Shown: positions 54,191 to 63,208 of the stretch, piece after piece
Layout of the letters: the number at the start of each line of letters is the position of its first letter
How positions within the stretch are numbered: position 1 is the first letter of the stretch
Assembly (NCBI GenBank): GCA_964517145.1
Contig: CAZFBN010000005.1
Coordinates: 17,351 to 81,350 of the forward strand
Direction of reading: 5' to 3'
DNA: 64,000 nt
From: JADJNW01 sp964517145
GTDB lineage: Bacteria > Bacteroidota > Bacteroidia > Chitinophagales > Saprospiraceae
The notes under the pieces: model-generated
Seen by the model: only the letters and a program-made list of their open reading frames with translations
What the model was told of the DNA's origin: nothing
Databases searched by the model: none
Translations under genes and position numbers: made by a program

Positions 54191-54616
54191 ATGAAGCCAT
54201 TATATCTACTCGTCTTCTTAATATGCAGCATTCGCTTTACCGCAGCATTGGCGCAAGAGCAGGAGCAGCCCGCTTTTCGGATTTTTAGCATTTATTTTGG
54301 CGGCGGCAGCTATTATATTGATGAGGAGCAAGTAGGCGAATTGTATAAATTCATTGATGCTATTGAAAATATTGAGTCGCACGAAATTAGCATTCACAGT
54401 CATACCGATAACATCGGCAGTTTGCAGTACAATCAATGGCTTTCGCAAATGCGCAGCGAAGCAGCTTTTAATAAATTATTGCAAAAAGGCATTCCTTCGG
54501 ATATTATAACCATTGCCGATTTTGGCGAACAAGCGCCGGTGTATAGCAATGAAACTTGGAATGGAAAATTGCGCAATCGCCGCGTGGATGTGATTATTAA
54601 GCCTTTGAATTTGTAA
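54191..54616 (+). CDS. OmpA-like C-terminal domain protein
   Basis: The 141-residue protein has a signal peptide (MKPLYLLVFLICSIRFTAALAQ) and a single OmpA-like domain: SIYFGGGSYYIDEE, ISIHSHTDNIGSLQYNQWLS (the HTD.G..xxN..LS core) and RNRRVDVII at the end. Such domains bind peptidoglycan and act in the periplasm. There is no barrel. It stands alone between a secreted repeat protein and the CoA-transferase gene. Confidence 0.85.
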   Translation: MKPLYLLVFLICSIRFTAALAQEQEQPAFRIFSIYFGGGSYYIDEEQVGELYKFIDAIENIESHEISIHSHTDNIGSLQYNQWLSQMRSEAAFNKLLQKGIPSDIITIADFGEQAPVYSNETWNGKLRNRRVDVIIKPLNL

Positions 54617-54815
54617 AAAACTGCATATGCGTTGAGAGAATTGTCACGCTATTTTAATTTTTTCATCGGGTCGGTCATTCACAAAAGTTTGGCTAATTAT
54701 AGGTTGCCCTGTTAACAAAAGCCAATGTTCAAACAATAGAAAATGTATTTTTTACACTAACTTTTGTCATAGTTAGCGCTGAGTTTTATCTTTTCAACAC
54801 AGCCCTGCTTTCCAC

Positions 54816-54823
54816 TACTTTTG
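54816..54823 (+). promoter_or_regulatory. Candidate -7 element for the acyl-CoA transferase gene
   Basis: TACTTTTG matches TAnnTTTG only 10 nt before the ATG at 54833. If real, the transcript would have almost no leader or start at a later ATG (54845). Confidence 0.35.
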
Positions 54824-54832
54824 GGTATTCAA

Positions 54833-56149
54833 ATGGAAAAAACCATGAAAATAATGAATCAACAGAGTTATTCGCCCGTCACCGCCGAAGAAGCCGTATC
54901 GATTGTAAAATCTGGTGATAAAGTATTTGTCCACACTGCTGCTGCTTCTCCGCAAGTGTTGGTTCACGCATTGGCTAACCGCGCAGACGAACTGAATGGT
55001 ATTGAAATTTACCAATTGCACACAGAGGGCAAGGCGCCATATGCTGACCCAGAGGTAGAGCAAACTTTTCACGTTAACAGCCTGTTTACAGGTGCCAATA
55101 TGCGCAAGGCAGTGCAGGAAGGACGCGCTGATTTTGTGCCTATTTTTTTAAGTGATATTCCACGTTTGTTTCGTTGGGGCATTGTACAATTGGATGTAGC
55201 CATTTTGCAAGTTTCACCACCTGATAAGCATGGGTATTGTACTTTGGGAGTTTCCGTGGACACGGCGTTGGCAGCTGCCCAAACCGCAAAGTACGTCATT
55301 GCTGAGATCAATCCGCATATGCCGCGCACCAATGGGGATGGCAACATTCATATCAGCAAATTTCATAAAGTAATAGATGTAAATTATCAATTGCCAGAGC
55401 TCATCATTCCTGATCCAGACCCTGTAGAAACAAAAATCGGGCAGTACATTGCCGAATTGGTTGAAGACGGCGCTACGCTTCAAATGGGCATTGGTGCTAT
55501 TCCAAATGCAGCGCTGGCAGCAATGCGCAATCATAAAGAATTGGGTATTCACACAGAAATGTTCTCCGATGGTATTCTCCCGTTGATAGAAAGTGGGGTG
55601 ATTACCAATCAGCATAAAGTGCGCCATCGCAATTACCTGGTTACCAGTTTTATCATGGGTTCTAATGCCTTATATGATTTTGTAGATAGCAATCCGATTG
55701 TACGGGTACTTGATGTGCAATACGTCAACGACACTGCGATTATTCGTCAAAATCCAAAAGTGACTGCTATCAACAGTGCCATTGAAGTGGACATCAGCGG
55801 GCAGGTGTGCGCCGATTCAATTGGTACTAAAATTTACTCCGGCGTTGGTGGTCAAATGGACTTTATCCGTGGCTCTGCACTTTCTGAAGGTGGCAAACCC
55901 ATCATTGCCTTGCCTTCTACTACGAATAAAGGCGTAAGCCGCATCACCACGCTGTTGAATCAAGGTGCCGGGGTCGTCACAACTCGTGCGCATGCACACT
56001 ACATCATCACAGAGTACGGGGTAGCCTATTTGTTTGGCAAGAGCATTCGGGATCGTGCCAAAGCCCTTATCAACATTGCGCATCCTGACCACCGCGAGCG
56101 CCTGGCAAAAGAAGCACATGAGGTTTGGGGTATCCATATAAGTTTATGA
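54833..56149 (+). CDS. Acetyl-CoA hydrolase/CoA-transferase family protein
   Basis: The roughly 438-residue protein matches the acetyl-CoA hydrolase/4-hydroxybutyrate CoA-transferase family: KSGDKVFVHTAAASPQ, GAIPNAALAAM, the catalytic glutamate in IHTEMFSDG, and GGQMDFIRGSALSEGGKPI in outline. It moves CoA between carboxylic acids and probably feeds acetate or short-chain acid metabolism. The ATG at 54833 is used rather than a TTG at 54821. No partner enzyme gene is adjacent. Confidence 0.88.
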   Translation: MEKTMKIMNQQSYSPVTAEEAVSIVKSGDKVFVHTAAASPQVLVHALANRADELNGIEIYQLHTEGKAPYADPEVEQTFHVNSLFTGANMRKAVQEGRADFVPIFLSDIPRLFRWGIVQLDVAILQVSPPDKHGYCTLGVSVDTALAAAQTAKYVIAEINPHMPRTNGDGNIHISKFHKVIDVNYQLPELIIPDPDPVETKIGQYIAELVEDGATLQMGIGAIPNAALAAMRNHKELGIHTEMFSDGILPLIESGVITNQHKVRHRNYLVTSFIMGSNALYDFVDSNPIVRVLDVQYVNDTAIIRQNPKVTAINSAIEVDISGQVCADSIGTKIYSGVGGQMDFIRGSALSEGGKPIIALPSTTNKGVSRITTLLNQGAGVVTTRAHAHYIITEYGVAYLFGKSIRDRAKALINIAHPDHRERLAKEAHEVWGIHISL

Positions 56150-56185
56150 GAATTAGCTTAGATGAATGGTATTTGTATGAAGCAA

Positions 56186-56216
56186 AGAGCTCCTGGGAGT
56201 CACCTCAGGGGCTTTT
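56186..56216 (+). terminator. Terminator after the acyl-CoA transferase gene
   Basis: AGCTCCT and AGGGGCT pair around a 14-nt loop, followed by TTTTT. Confidence 0.65.
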
Positions 56217-56225
56217 TACTTTCAG

Positions 56226-56275
56226 GTACCAGTTATTTGTTAAAGGTTACCAGTTAACCAGTAGCAGATAACCAA
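56226..56275. repeat. Word-like intergenic repeat (GGTTACCAGTTAACC type)
   Basis: GGTACCAGTTATTTGTTAAA and GGTTACCAGTTAACCAGTAG follow each other directly at a convergent gene end. The word is close to the one forming the aspS/lspA terminator stem. Confidence 0.55.
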
Positions 56276-56282
56276 CCCCAAT

Positions 56283-57185
56283 TCATTTACTTTTATCAAA
56301 TTTTGTGTAATAATCATACACTTGCCGCGACACCTTTGCCATTACCTCCGTCGCCAGTTCATCCGATTCCCAATTTTTTGATAATAAAATCAACACATAT
56401 TGCCGACCGTCGGGTAGCAGTACAATGCCCGAATCGTGCCGCACGCGTGTAATCCAACCAGTTTTGTGTGCAACTTTCACATTTTGAGGTAGTTGCGCTG
56501 GAATCATTTCATTGAATTTTTGGTCGAGTAGTATGCCAATCATCGCCTCAGAAGCTTCCGGGCTGACCAATTCTTTTTTACCCATTTTTTCAAAAAGCAG
56601 CATTAAATCATACGCAGTTGTTGTGTTATTCAATCCTTTTTCAAATGCTTTACTATCCTCTACACCGCGCCGCACCTGAATGTCCATCGCGCCGAGGTCG
56701 CGCATGGTTTGGGTTACATTTTTAGCATCCACCAATTCTATAATAATATTCGTCGCCAGATTACTGCTGTAAATAATCATATCATAACACAAATCATAAA
56801 TGCTGACTTTCTGACCAAGTTTTTGATACAATTTTGGCTCAGAATCATCCGACACCTCCAAACGAAAAGGGCTCCCATCTACAATACTTTTAAATTCATT
56901 TTTCACTAATAATGAATCTGTTATCTTAAACTTCCCAGCAGCGGCTTGTTTGTACACTTCCAATAAAACCGGCGTTTTCATCGTGCTGGCGGCATGAAAA
57001 TTTTCTTTCTCGTTGATAAAAATTGCTTTTTTCTTACCAGATATATCCTTAAAAACCAAAGCGAAAGTGCCCGGCGAACGCGAAAACGTTGCTTGGATAG
57101 ATTGTTGCACCAATTGACGCGAGGTTTGGCAGCTACACAAAGAAGTGGCGCCGATAAGGAAAATAAAGAATCGAACCATGTGCAT
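56283..57185 (-). CDS. Class A beta-lactamase-related serine hydrolase
   Basis: The 300-residue protein begins with a lipoprotein-type signal (MVRFFIFLIGATSLCSC, Cys at the lipobox) from a second Met at 57179 if the first (57185) is not used. Beta-lactamase motifs are SxxK (HAASTMKTPVLL), SxN (YSSNLATN) and KTG (VAHKTGWITR). It may be a penicillin-inactivating enzyme or a D,D-peptidase-like hydrolase; the omega-loop glutamate cannot be placed with certainty. Resistance activity is not established. It faces the CoA-transferase gene in convergent orientation. Confidence 0.85.
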   Translation of the reverse strand: MHMVRFFIFLIGATSLCSCQTSRQLVQQSIQATFSRSPGTFALVFKDISGKKKAIFINEKENFHAASTMKTPVLLEVYKQAAAGKFKITDSLLVKNEFKSIVDGSPFRLEVSDDSEPKLYQKLGQKVSIYDLCYDMIIYSSNLATNIIIELVDAKNVTQTMRDLGAMDIQVRRGVEDSKAFEKGLNNTTTAYDLMLLFEKMGKKELVSPEASEAMIGILLDQKFNEMIPAQLPQNVKVAHKTGWITRVRHDSGIVLLPDGRQYVLILLSKNWESDELATEVMAKVSRQVYDYYTKFDKSK

Positions 57186-57254
57186 TTTTTTAAGTCCCTA
57201 GAGGTATTTTCCAGATAAAATTAATGGCTATTTTCGCATTACAATAAAAAAACG

Positions 57255-59135
57255 ATGGCAAAAAAGCAAAAAACTCGACCGAAACCAACTCCGAACATCC
57301 AAGCACCCGTTAAAAAAGCATTGCCGCAGGTGCCTTTTTGGCGAAAAAACTGGCTTCCAGCGTTGGTGTTGGCTGCGGTTGCCATTGCAATCTATCTGCC
57401 TACGCTACGCTATGAATATGTGCTGGACGACCGCGTAGTAATGACGGAAAACAATTATGTGAAACAGGGTTGGGCTGGCATTGGCACTATTTTGAGCACA
57501 GAAAGCACCGAAGGCTTGTTGGGCAAGCGAAGCGATTTGCTGATTGGCGCGCGCTACCGCCCGTTGTCATTGGTCACTTTTGCAATGGAGTACGGCACCT
57601 GGGGTTTGAATCCAATGCTGAGTCATTTAGTAAATGTGCTATTACATGCACTATTGGCAGTGGTGTTGTTTCGATTATTACATGTAATGTTTGCTAATAA
57701 AAAAAGTTGGTATGTGAGTTTGCCATTCATTGTTACATTATTATACATTTTACATCCTATTCATTCTGAGGCAGTTGCCAATGTAAAAGGACGCGACGAA
57801 ATCATGGCAGCCCTGGGTGCATTTGCTGCGTTGATATTTAGTTTGCAATATGCCCGATTCGGGAAAATATTACATAACATCATAAGTGGCGGATTGTTGT
57901 TTGTGGCTTTTTTGTCAAAAGAAAGTGCCCTGCCTTTTGTAGCAATTACTCCACTAACTATTTATTTTTTTACCAAAGCCAAAAGCAAAGTTGTTATTGC
58001 CAGTGCTGCACCTGCCGTCGTTGCTGCATTTTTATACCTCGTAATGCGCTACAACGCCGTCGGATATTTTCTTGAAAATGCAAACCAGGTGACGAATGTC
58101 ATGCTGAATCCATTCCTCGGCGTGGCACCCCTCGACCAGTTGGGCACTATTTTATACACTTTGTTATTATATCTTAAATTATTAATTTTTCCACATCCAT
58201 TAACCATTGACTACTACCCATATCATATTCCGGTTATTTCTTTATTTGATTGGCGAGCACTGACTTCTTTAGTATTGCACCTAGGCTTGGTTTGGCTTGC
58301 TATTCGTGGATTTCGACAAAAAACGATTCCGGCTTACGCTATTTTATTTTATTTACTAACACTGTCTATCGTATCCAATTTATTTATATCCGTTGGCGTT
58401 TTTATGAGTGAGCGTTTTGTATTCATTCCATCACTTGGTTTTTCGATGGTGGCAGGCTGGATATTGGTAGAAAAATTGCCGAGCTGGATCAAATTAGCGA
58501 GTATAAAGCCCCAGATTTTAACCGCTTCGCTGGTAGGTTTATTAGGTATTGCTTACATCATAAAACTGACGGATCGCCTACCCGATTGGCAAAATGAATA
58601 TGAATTGGATATGTCTGCCGCTGCAGTTTCGCCGAACAGTGCGCGTGCTAATTTATACGCTGGCGTCGCTATTTATAATAAAGAATATAGTGAAGGACTG
58701 GCACAGCCCCAACAGTTAGCATTATTACAAGAAATTTTATATTTTATAAATAAATCCATCCAAATTGTACCTACTTATACGGATGCCCTGAACTTTAAAG
58801 CCTCCCTGGTGGGCGAGCGTTATACATTGGATAATAATTTGCAACAATTATTAAATGAATATTATACAATTGCTCAAGTTTACCCGAATGGAGAAAATAT
58901 GAACACGTATTTGAATTGGCTTATTGACAACGGACGCGGGGCGCAGCAAGTTGTTGATTTTTCGTATAAAATTGGTTTTGAATACTTTGCAAAGCAGCGC
59001 AAATACCAGGAAGCCATTTATTTTTTACAATTTGGCGAAAAAGCCAATCCCAATGATGCGCGTATTCGACAGGCGTTGGGGCAGGTCTATCAGCAGATGG
59101 GCAATCAGGCAAAAGCTGCTTTTTATTTGAATTAA
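57255..59135 (+). CDS. TMTC-like membrane protein with C-terminal TPR
   Basis: The 626-residue protein has a basic N-terminus, about 10-12 transmembrane segments (about 30-460) and a soluble C-terminal part with TPR-like helices (KYQEAIYFLQFGEKANPNDA, ending GNQAKAAFYLN). Motifs of the TMTC/GT-C kind are visible: YEYVLDDRVVMTENNYV with the DD pair, RYRPLSLVTFAMEYG, LHPIHSEAVANVKGRDEI. Such proteins are thought to be polyprenyl-dependent glycosyltransferases. The acceptor is unknown. Confidence 0.82.
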   Translation: MAKKQKTRPKPTPNIQAPVKKALPQVPFWRKNWLPALVLAAVAIAIYLPTLRYEYVLDDRVVMTENNYVKQGWAGIGTILSTESTEGLLGKRSDLLIGARYRPLSLVTFAMEYGTWGLNPMLSHLVNVLLHALLAVVLFRLLHVMFANKKSWYVSLPFIVTLLYILHPIHSEAVANVKGRDEIMAALGAFAALIFSLQYARFGKILHNIISGGLLFVAFLSKESALPFVAITPLTIYFFTKAKSKVVIASAAPAVVAAFLYLVMRYNAVGYFLENANQVTNVMLNPFLGVAPLDQLGTILYTLLLYLKLLIFPHPLTIDYYPYHIPVISLFDWRALTSLVLHLGLVWLAIRGFRQKTIPAYAILFYLLTLSIVSNLFISVGVFMSERFVFIPSLGFSMVAGWILVEKLPSWIKLASIKPQILTASLVGLLGIAYIIKLTDRLPDWQNEYELDMSAAAVSPNSARANLYAGVAIYNKEYSEGLAQPQQLALLQEILYFINKSIQIVPTYTDALNFKASLVGERYTLDNNLQQLLNEYYTIAQVYPNGENMNTYLNWLIDNGRGAQQVVDFSYKIGFEYFAKQRKYQEAIYFLQFGEKANPNDARIRQALGQVYQQMGNQAKAAFYLN

Positions 59136-59296
59136 AATCAGACCGGTCGAATTTATACCAATACACAGTTAATAGCTCATAATTACTTGATTAAAAATTG
59201 TTTATGAAATTTTAAAATACTTATAAATGACTTATTTTAGTATTCTTTTGACTTGAAAAGAAAGCTTATTTTTATTGCAAAAAAAATCAAAAAATC

Positions 59297-60100
59297 ATGA
59301 CATCACACGAGATAGATTATCGTATTTATGGCGAAGAGATGCAATTTGTTGAAATCGAACTCGATCCATACGAAACCGTCATCGCCGAAGCCGGCAGCAT
59401 GATGATGATGGAAGATGGCATCGAAATGGCAACGATTTTTGGCGACGGCTCGCATCAGGAGGAGTCTAAAGGCTTGTGGGGCAAGGTGTTATCGGCGGGT
59501 AAGCGATTGATAACGGGCGAGAGTTTGTTTATGACCGCCTTCACGCACGGAGGCATGGGCAAGAAAAAAGTGGCGTTTGCATCGCCGTATCCGGGTAAAA
59601 TCATTCCACTAGATTTGGAAAAGCTGGAAGGCAAGATTATTTGCCAGAAAGATGCTTTCCTCTGCGCGGCGAAAGGCGTTTCGGTCGGGATTGAATTTTC
59701 GCAAAAACTGGGTAGAGGATTTTTTGGTGGCGAAGGTTTCATCATGCAAAAGCTGGAGGGCGACGGCTTCGCGTTCCTGCACGCGGGCGGGCATATTGTG
59801 CAGCGCGAATTGACGATTGGGGAAGTGCTAAAGGTGGACACTGGCTGCCTGGTTAGCTTCACGCGGCACGTGGATTATGACATTGAAATGGTGAAAGGCA
59901 TCAAAAATATGGTGTTTGGGGGTGAGGGTATTTTCTATGCACGTCTGGAAGGTCCTGGTACTGTTTGGATTCAATCCTTACCGTTTAATCGCCTGGCAGA
60001 TCGTATCGTTGGGGCTTCTAAAAACTATGGCTCCGGCAGCAAGGAAGAGGGCAGTATGCTCGGCGGCTTGGGGCGGATGTTGGATGGGGATAATTGGTAG
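59297..60100 (+). CDS. AIM24 / TIGR00266 family protein
   Basis: The 267-residue protein has the AIM24 beta-jellyroll pattern: MQFVEIELDPYETVIAEAGS in outline, SMMMMEDGIEM, GGMGKKKVAFASPYPGKI, CQKDAFLCAAKGVSVGI, and VDTGCLVSFTRHVDYDIEM near the end. The family is widespread and of unknown biochemical role. There is no signal peptide. It ends at a convergent junction with a large hairpin. Confidence 0.88.
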   Translation: MTSHEIDYRIYGEEMQFVEIELDPYETVIAEAGSMMMMEDGIEMATIFGDGSHQEESKGLWGKVLSAGKRLITGESLFMTAFTHGGMGKKKVAFASPYPGKIIPLDLEKLEGKIICQKDAFLCAAKGVSVGIEFSQKLGRGFFGGEGFIMQKLEGDGFAFLHAGGHIVQRELTIGEVLKVDTGCLVSFTRHVDYDIEMVKGIKNMVFGGEGIFYARLEGPGTVWIQSLPFNRLADRIVGASKNYGSGSKEEGSMLGGLGRMLDGDNW

Positions 60101-60181
60101 AATTAGTCGGCAGTGGGCAGTAGGCAGCGTCCACACCAAGGTGCAAACTGCCTACTGCCAACTGCTCCCTAAAGACTAATT
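60101..60181. terminator. Large shared hairpin at a convergent end, built from a repeat word
   Basis: GCAGTGGGCAGTAGGCAG (60110-60127) pairs with CTGCCTACTGCCAACTGC (60148-60165) over 18 positions with one mismatch. AATTAGTC (60101-60108) and GACTAATT (60174-60181) can extend it. The hairpin starts right after the AIM24 stop and covers the stop of the minus-strand gene. Confidence 0.7.
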
Positions 60182-61312
60182 CCGCGTTTCTTTTACGGTG
60201 ATTTTTTCTACGGCTTGTGACAGGCTGATTTTGTTTTTATCGTAATCCTCAAGTACCGATTTTTTGACGGAGAGTTCTACTTTTTTGGGAATATTACATT
60301 CATCACAAAAATGAAATCGTAGATTAAAAGCCAATAACTCATTGGTATTTAAATTCTTAACCGTTCTGCCATATTCAATCAAATTCTTTTTAAAATCTTC
60401 CAAAAACTGAGGAAATTTTTCTGTCACCTCTTTTTTCCATTCTTCTTCTGACACTTTCGGTTTTTTTTCTAAGCCTTCCTGACTCCACACAGTGCCCCCC
60501 GCGCTGTTATAAAAAAAGCTACTTGTACCTTTGGTAGCGTACCCGAATGACATTTTATAAATAGCGCCTAATCCTTCAATCTTCTCATAATCAGTATTTT
60601 CGATTAAGCGATACGTCGTTGATAAATCCCCCTGGTACAGGCGATTGAAAATAGAGCTCAATAACTCCAGATCGGTTTCGCGTTTACCCCCTTCTATTTG
60701 CTCTGAAAATTTGATACGTTCTTCTAACTGGGTTTTGGTTAGTTTGCCTGCACGTGCCTCGTCAAGCGCAGCCTTCGTAATTTCGGCAGTTAATTCTTTC
60801 GAATTTTTTTTACTGCCATCCGAAAGCGCGACGGCGGCATTGGTGGTTATTTTAAAGAGAGAAGTGGAAGCCGAGTTGCCGTATCGTAAAAGGACTTTTT
60901 CATTGGGTTTAAGCTGACTCAGCAAGTGAGCGTAATCAGTGATAAAGGTTTTCATTACAGTTTTGATATTTTCATAAAAATTGGCAGCTATGCTATCACT
61001 TTTTTCCACCGTATTATTTTTCTTGCTATAAACCGTCCCTTGCCCGGCAACAAAAATATCTGTACCCCGCCCTATTGCGAAAAAAGAGCCACTGCCCAAT
61101 GTGAATAAAATGCCATGTCCATCAATGTAAGAGCCTTCTACCGTACTTCCATTAATTCGGAAATTTTGTTCTCCCTGAATCAATGTTTCTAAAATATTCT
61201 CCGCCACTTCAATGTCGCGCTTCATGCGATCGTTGCCGGATTCCTGCGCAGATGTAAAATTTGCCAATAGGATAAATAAAAAAAGTAAATAACATTTGAT
61301 TTGTGTATTCAT
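60176..61312 (-). CDS. Secreted protein of unknown function, in a sigma/anti-sigma locus
   Basis: The 378-residue protein has a signal peptide (MNTQIKCYLLFLFILLANFTSAQ). The mature part starts with helical text (VAENILETLIQGEQNFRING), then glycine-rich strands (GILFTLGSGSFFAIGRG), coiled-coil-like charged helices (about 185-225) and a C-terminal pair of cysteines (FHFCDECNIPKKVELSV). The family is not recognised. It lies downstream of the anti-sigma gene on the same strand, separated by the 14-bp repeat array, and may be the target or sensor of the system. Confidence 0.7.
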   Translation of the reverse strand: MNTQIKCYLLFLFILLANFTSAQESGNDRMKRDIEVAENILETLIQGEQNFRINGSTVEGSYIDGHGILFTLGSGSFFAIGRGTDIFVAGQGTVYSKKNNTVEKSDSIAANFYENIKTVMKTFITDYAHLLSQLKPNEKVLLRYGNSASTSLFKITTNAAVALSDGSKKNSKELTAEITKAALDEARAGKLTKTQLEERIKFSEQIEGGKRETDLELLSSIFNRLYQGDLSTTYRLIENTDYEKIEGLGAIYKMSFGYATKGTSSFFYNSAGGTVWSQEGLEKKPKVSEEEWKKEVTEKFPQFLEDFKKNLIEYGRTVKNLNTNELLAFNLRFHFCDECNIPKKVELSVKKSVLEDYDKNKISLSQAVEKITVKETRN

Positions 61313-61328
61313 GTCGAATGATATTTTA

Positions 61329-61690
61329 ATTGTTGATTGTAAATTGTTGATTGTAAATTGTTGATTGTAAATTGTTGATTGTNNNNNNNNNNNNNNNNNN
61401 NNNNNNNNNNNNNNNNNNNNNNNNNNNNNNNNNNNNNNNNNNNNNNNNNNNNNNNNNNNNNNNNNNNNNNNNNNNNNNNNNNAATTGTTGATTGTAAATT
61501 GTTGATTGTAAATTGTTGATTGTAAATTGTTGATTGTAAATTGTTGATTGTAAATTGTTGATTGTAAATTGTTGATTGTAAATTGTTGATTGTAAATTGT
61601 TGATTGTAAATTGTTGATTGTAAATTGTTGATTGTAAATTGTTGATTGTAAATTGTTGATTGTAAATTGTTGATTGTAAATTGTTGATTG
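61329..61690. repeat. 14-bp tandem repeat (AATTGTTGATTGTA), interrupted by an assembly gap
   Basis: About 3.9 copies lie left of the gap (61329-61382) and about 14.9 copies right of it (61483-61690), nearly perfect. The unit length is not a multiple of three, so the translated reading across it is not a gene. It separates the anti-sigma and secreted-protein genes. Confidence 0.9.
61383..61482. other. Assembly gap of 100 N
   Basis: The run of exactly 100 N inside the tandem array is a scaffold gap of unknown true length; the array is probably collapsed or unresolved. Confidence 0.95.
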
Positions 61691-61696
61691 TTAAAG

Positions 61697-62497
61697 CTAA
61701 TCACCGGTATTCGTGCGCATAAGAATATTTTTAAATAATTCTTCCGTGCCTTGCCGATTCAACTCCACATTTTGATTCAGCATTACAAAATTGCGTTCGA
61801 TGGCTTTCAAATCGTCATTGCGCACCTGCTGCCAATTGTTCCACAATTCGGTGAGCAAATAGCGCATTTCCTGCTGCTGTTCCAACTGCATATCCTGCAT
61901 CAAAGCCGCGAGTTGCGGGTATTTTTGTTGAAATTCCTTACCAGCTAAAGTTTTCAATTGCGCTTCATAATTGGCTTGTCGAGCCGTCCAGCGTTGCAGC
62001 CAATCCTGTTGTAAATCTTGCTGATTAGCAAGTAATTGTTGTTCTAAACTTTGCTGAATCGAATCCAGTTTTTTGTAAAAAATGGCATTGTTTTCCGCCA
62101 CAGCAGACGCAATGGCATCGGCTGGTGGCGCTTGTTGGACTTGGTTTTGTTGCACTTCCTGCGCTTTGCCGAGGCTGATGCTCATGCCGCCATCGTATGT
62201 TTCAATTTTTACATTTGATACCATCAACAGCAAGAGAATTGCCGCCGCTGCTGCGGTGCTGATGGCGGGCAACCAACGGCGACTTATCCTAAGAGATGAT
62301 GAAGTTACGGGTGCGGGTTTTGCCGGTTTTACGCTCGGCAATTGCGCCAGAAAGCCGCGTGTTTGTTGCAGTGCAGCCAATTCTGCACGGGCTTCGGGAT
62401 TGTCCGCCAGCCACTGTTCTACCTCCTGCTTTTCCACAGCGTCTAGCTCGTCGTAGAGGTAGTCCATCAAGCGATTGTGCATCCATTGCTTATCCAT
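61697..62497 (-). CDS. Anti-sigma factor-like membrane protein
   Basis: The 266-residue protein has a cytoplasmic N-terminus (MDYLYDELDAVEKQEVEQWL) of the anti-sigma type without the zinc-binding HxxxCxxC, one transmembrane segment (LPAISTAAAAAILLLLMV, about 75-93), and a periplasmic coiled-coil-rich part (Gln-rich, about 115-250). The start overlaps the sigma-factor gene by 8 nt. It is inferred to hold the sigma factor until a signal arrives in the periplasm. Confidence 0.8.
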   Translation of the reverse strand: MDKQWMHNRLMDYLYDELDAVEKQEVEQWLADNPEARAELAALQQTRGFLAQLPSVKPAKPAPVTSSSLRISRRWLPAISTAAAAAILLLLMVSNVKIETYDGGMSISLGKAQEVQQNQVQQAPPADAIASAVAENNAIFYKKLDSIQQSLEQQLLANQQDLQQDWLQRWTARQANYEAQLKTLAGKEFQQKYPQLAALMQDMQLEQQQEMRYLLTELWNNWQQVRNDDLKAIERNFVMLNQNVELNRQGTEELFKNILMRTNTGD

Positions 62498-63059
62498 GAC
62501 AAATTTCTTTCGAGGCTTGGTTTTTTAATAAAATTTTTTTCAGGTTTTCCAAACCATAATACAGCCGGGCTTTCGCGGTATTTTCGGAAATCTCCAGCAG
62601 GTCGGCAATTTCCCTGAATTTTAATCCTTCGTACTCTTTCAAAATTAAAACGGTGCGTTGTTCTTCGGGCAATTGTTGTAACGCCTTCAAAATCAGTCGG
62701 GTGGTTTCTTCGCGCTGCATCGCCTGGTCGGGTTGTTCCGGGTGCAACGAAATTATATTCTGTGAGTAACTTTCTTTCAAACCGCGCATTTGCTTCTGCT
62801 GCCGATGCTCCAAATGGCACTGATTCACCACAATCCGGTAAAGCCAATATTTAAATTTGCTCGGGTCTTGCAAGGTATTTAAATGTCGTTGTACTGCCAC
62901 AAACGCTGCCTGACAAGCCTCCATCGCCAAATCTTCATCGGCAAAATATTTCCACGCGATGTTATACACCCGCTCGTACCACAGGCTGAACAGTTGGTTT
63001 AGCGCACGGATATTGCCGCGCTGGGCTTTTTCGATCAGGTGTACCGTTTGTAGTTCCAC
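62490..63059 (-). CDS. ECF RNA polymerase sigma factor
   Basis: The 189-residue protein has region 2 (LNQLFSLWYERVYNIAWKYF, KFKYWLYRIVVNQC) and region 4 (LPEEQRTVLILKEYEGLKF, IADLLEISENTAKARLYYGL). The gene is followed by an overlapping anti-sigma gene and then a secreted protein gene, the usual Bacteroidota layout. A different ECF factor lies at 10513. Confidence 0.93.
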   Translation of the reverse strand: MELQTVHLIEKAQRGNIRALNQLFSLWYERVYNIAWKYFADEDLAMEACQAAFVAVQRHLNTLQDPSKFKYWLYRIVVNQCHLEHRQQKQMRGLKESYSQNIISLHPEQPDQAMQREETTRLILKALQQLPEEQRTVLILKEYEGLKFREIADLLEISENTAKARLYYGLENLKKILLKNQASKEICHG

Positions 63060-63208
63060 GCAATTAGTTAGAGTCAGGTAATTAAAATTTGTCCTTAGGA
63101 TTCAGGTCATTGAAAAAAAGTTGTAGAGGAAGGTAGAAAAATTTTGATAACGATTTCACAATTTGACTTTTGAATTGAAAAGCTGTAATTTTCAGAAAAA
63201 TTTCAAGC

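Noticed and set aside
61329..61690. CRISPR array
   Set aside because: The 14-bp units are directly tandem with no spacers.
61309..61704. Open frame of 131 codons on the minus strand across the 14-bp repeat
   Set aside because: It only translates the tandem repeat in a rotating frame and crosses the N gap.
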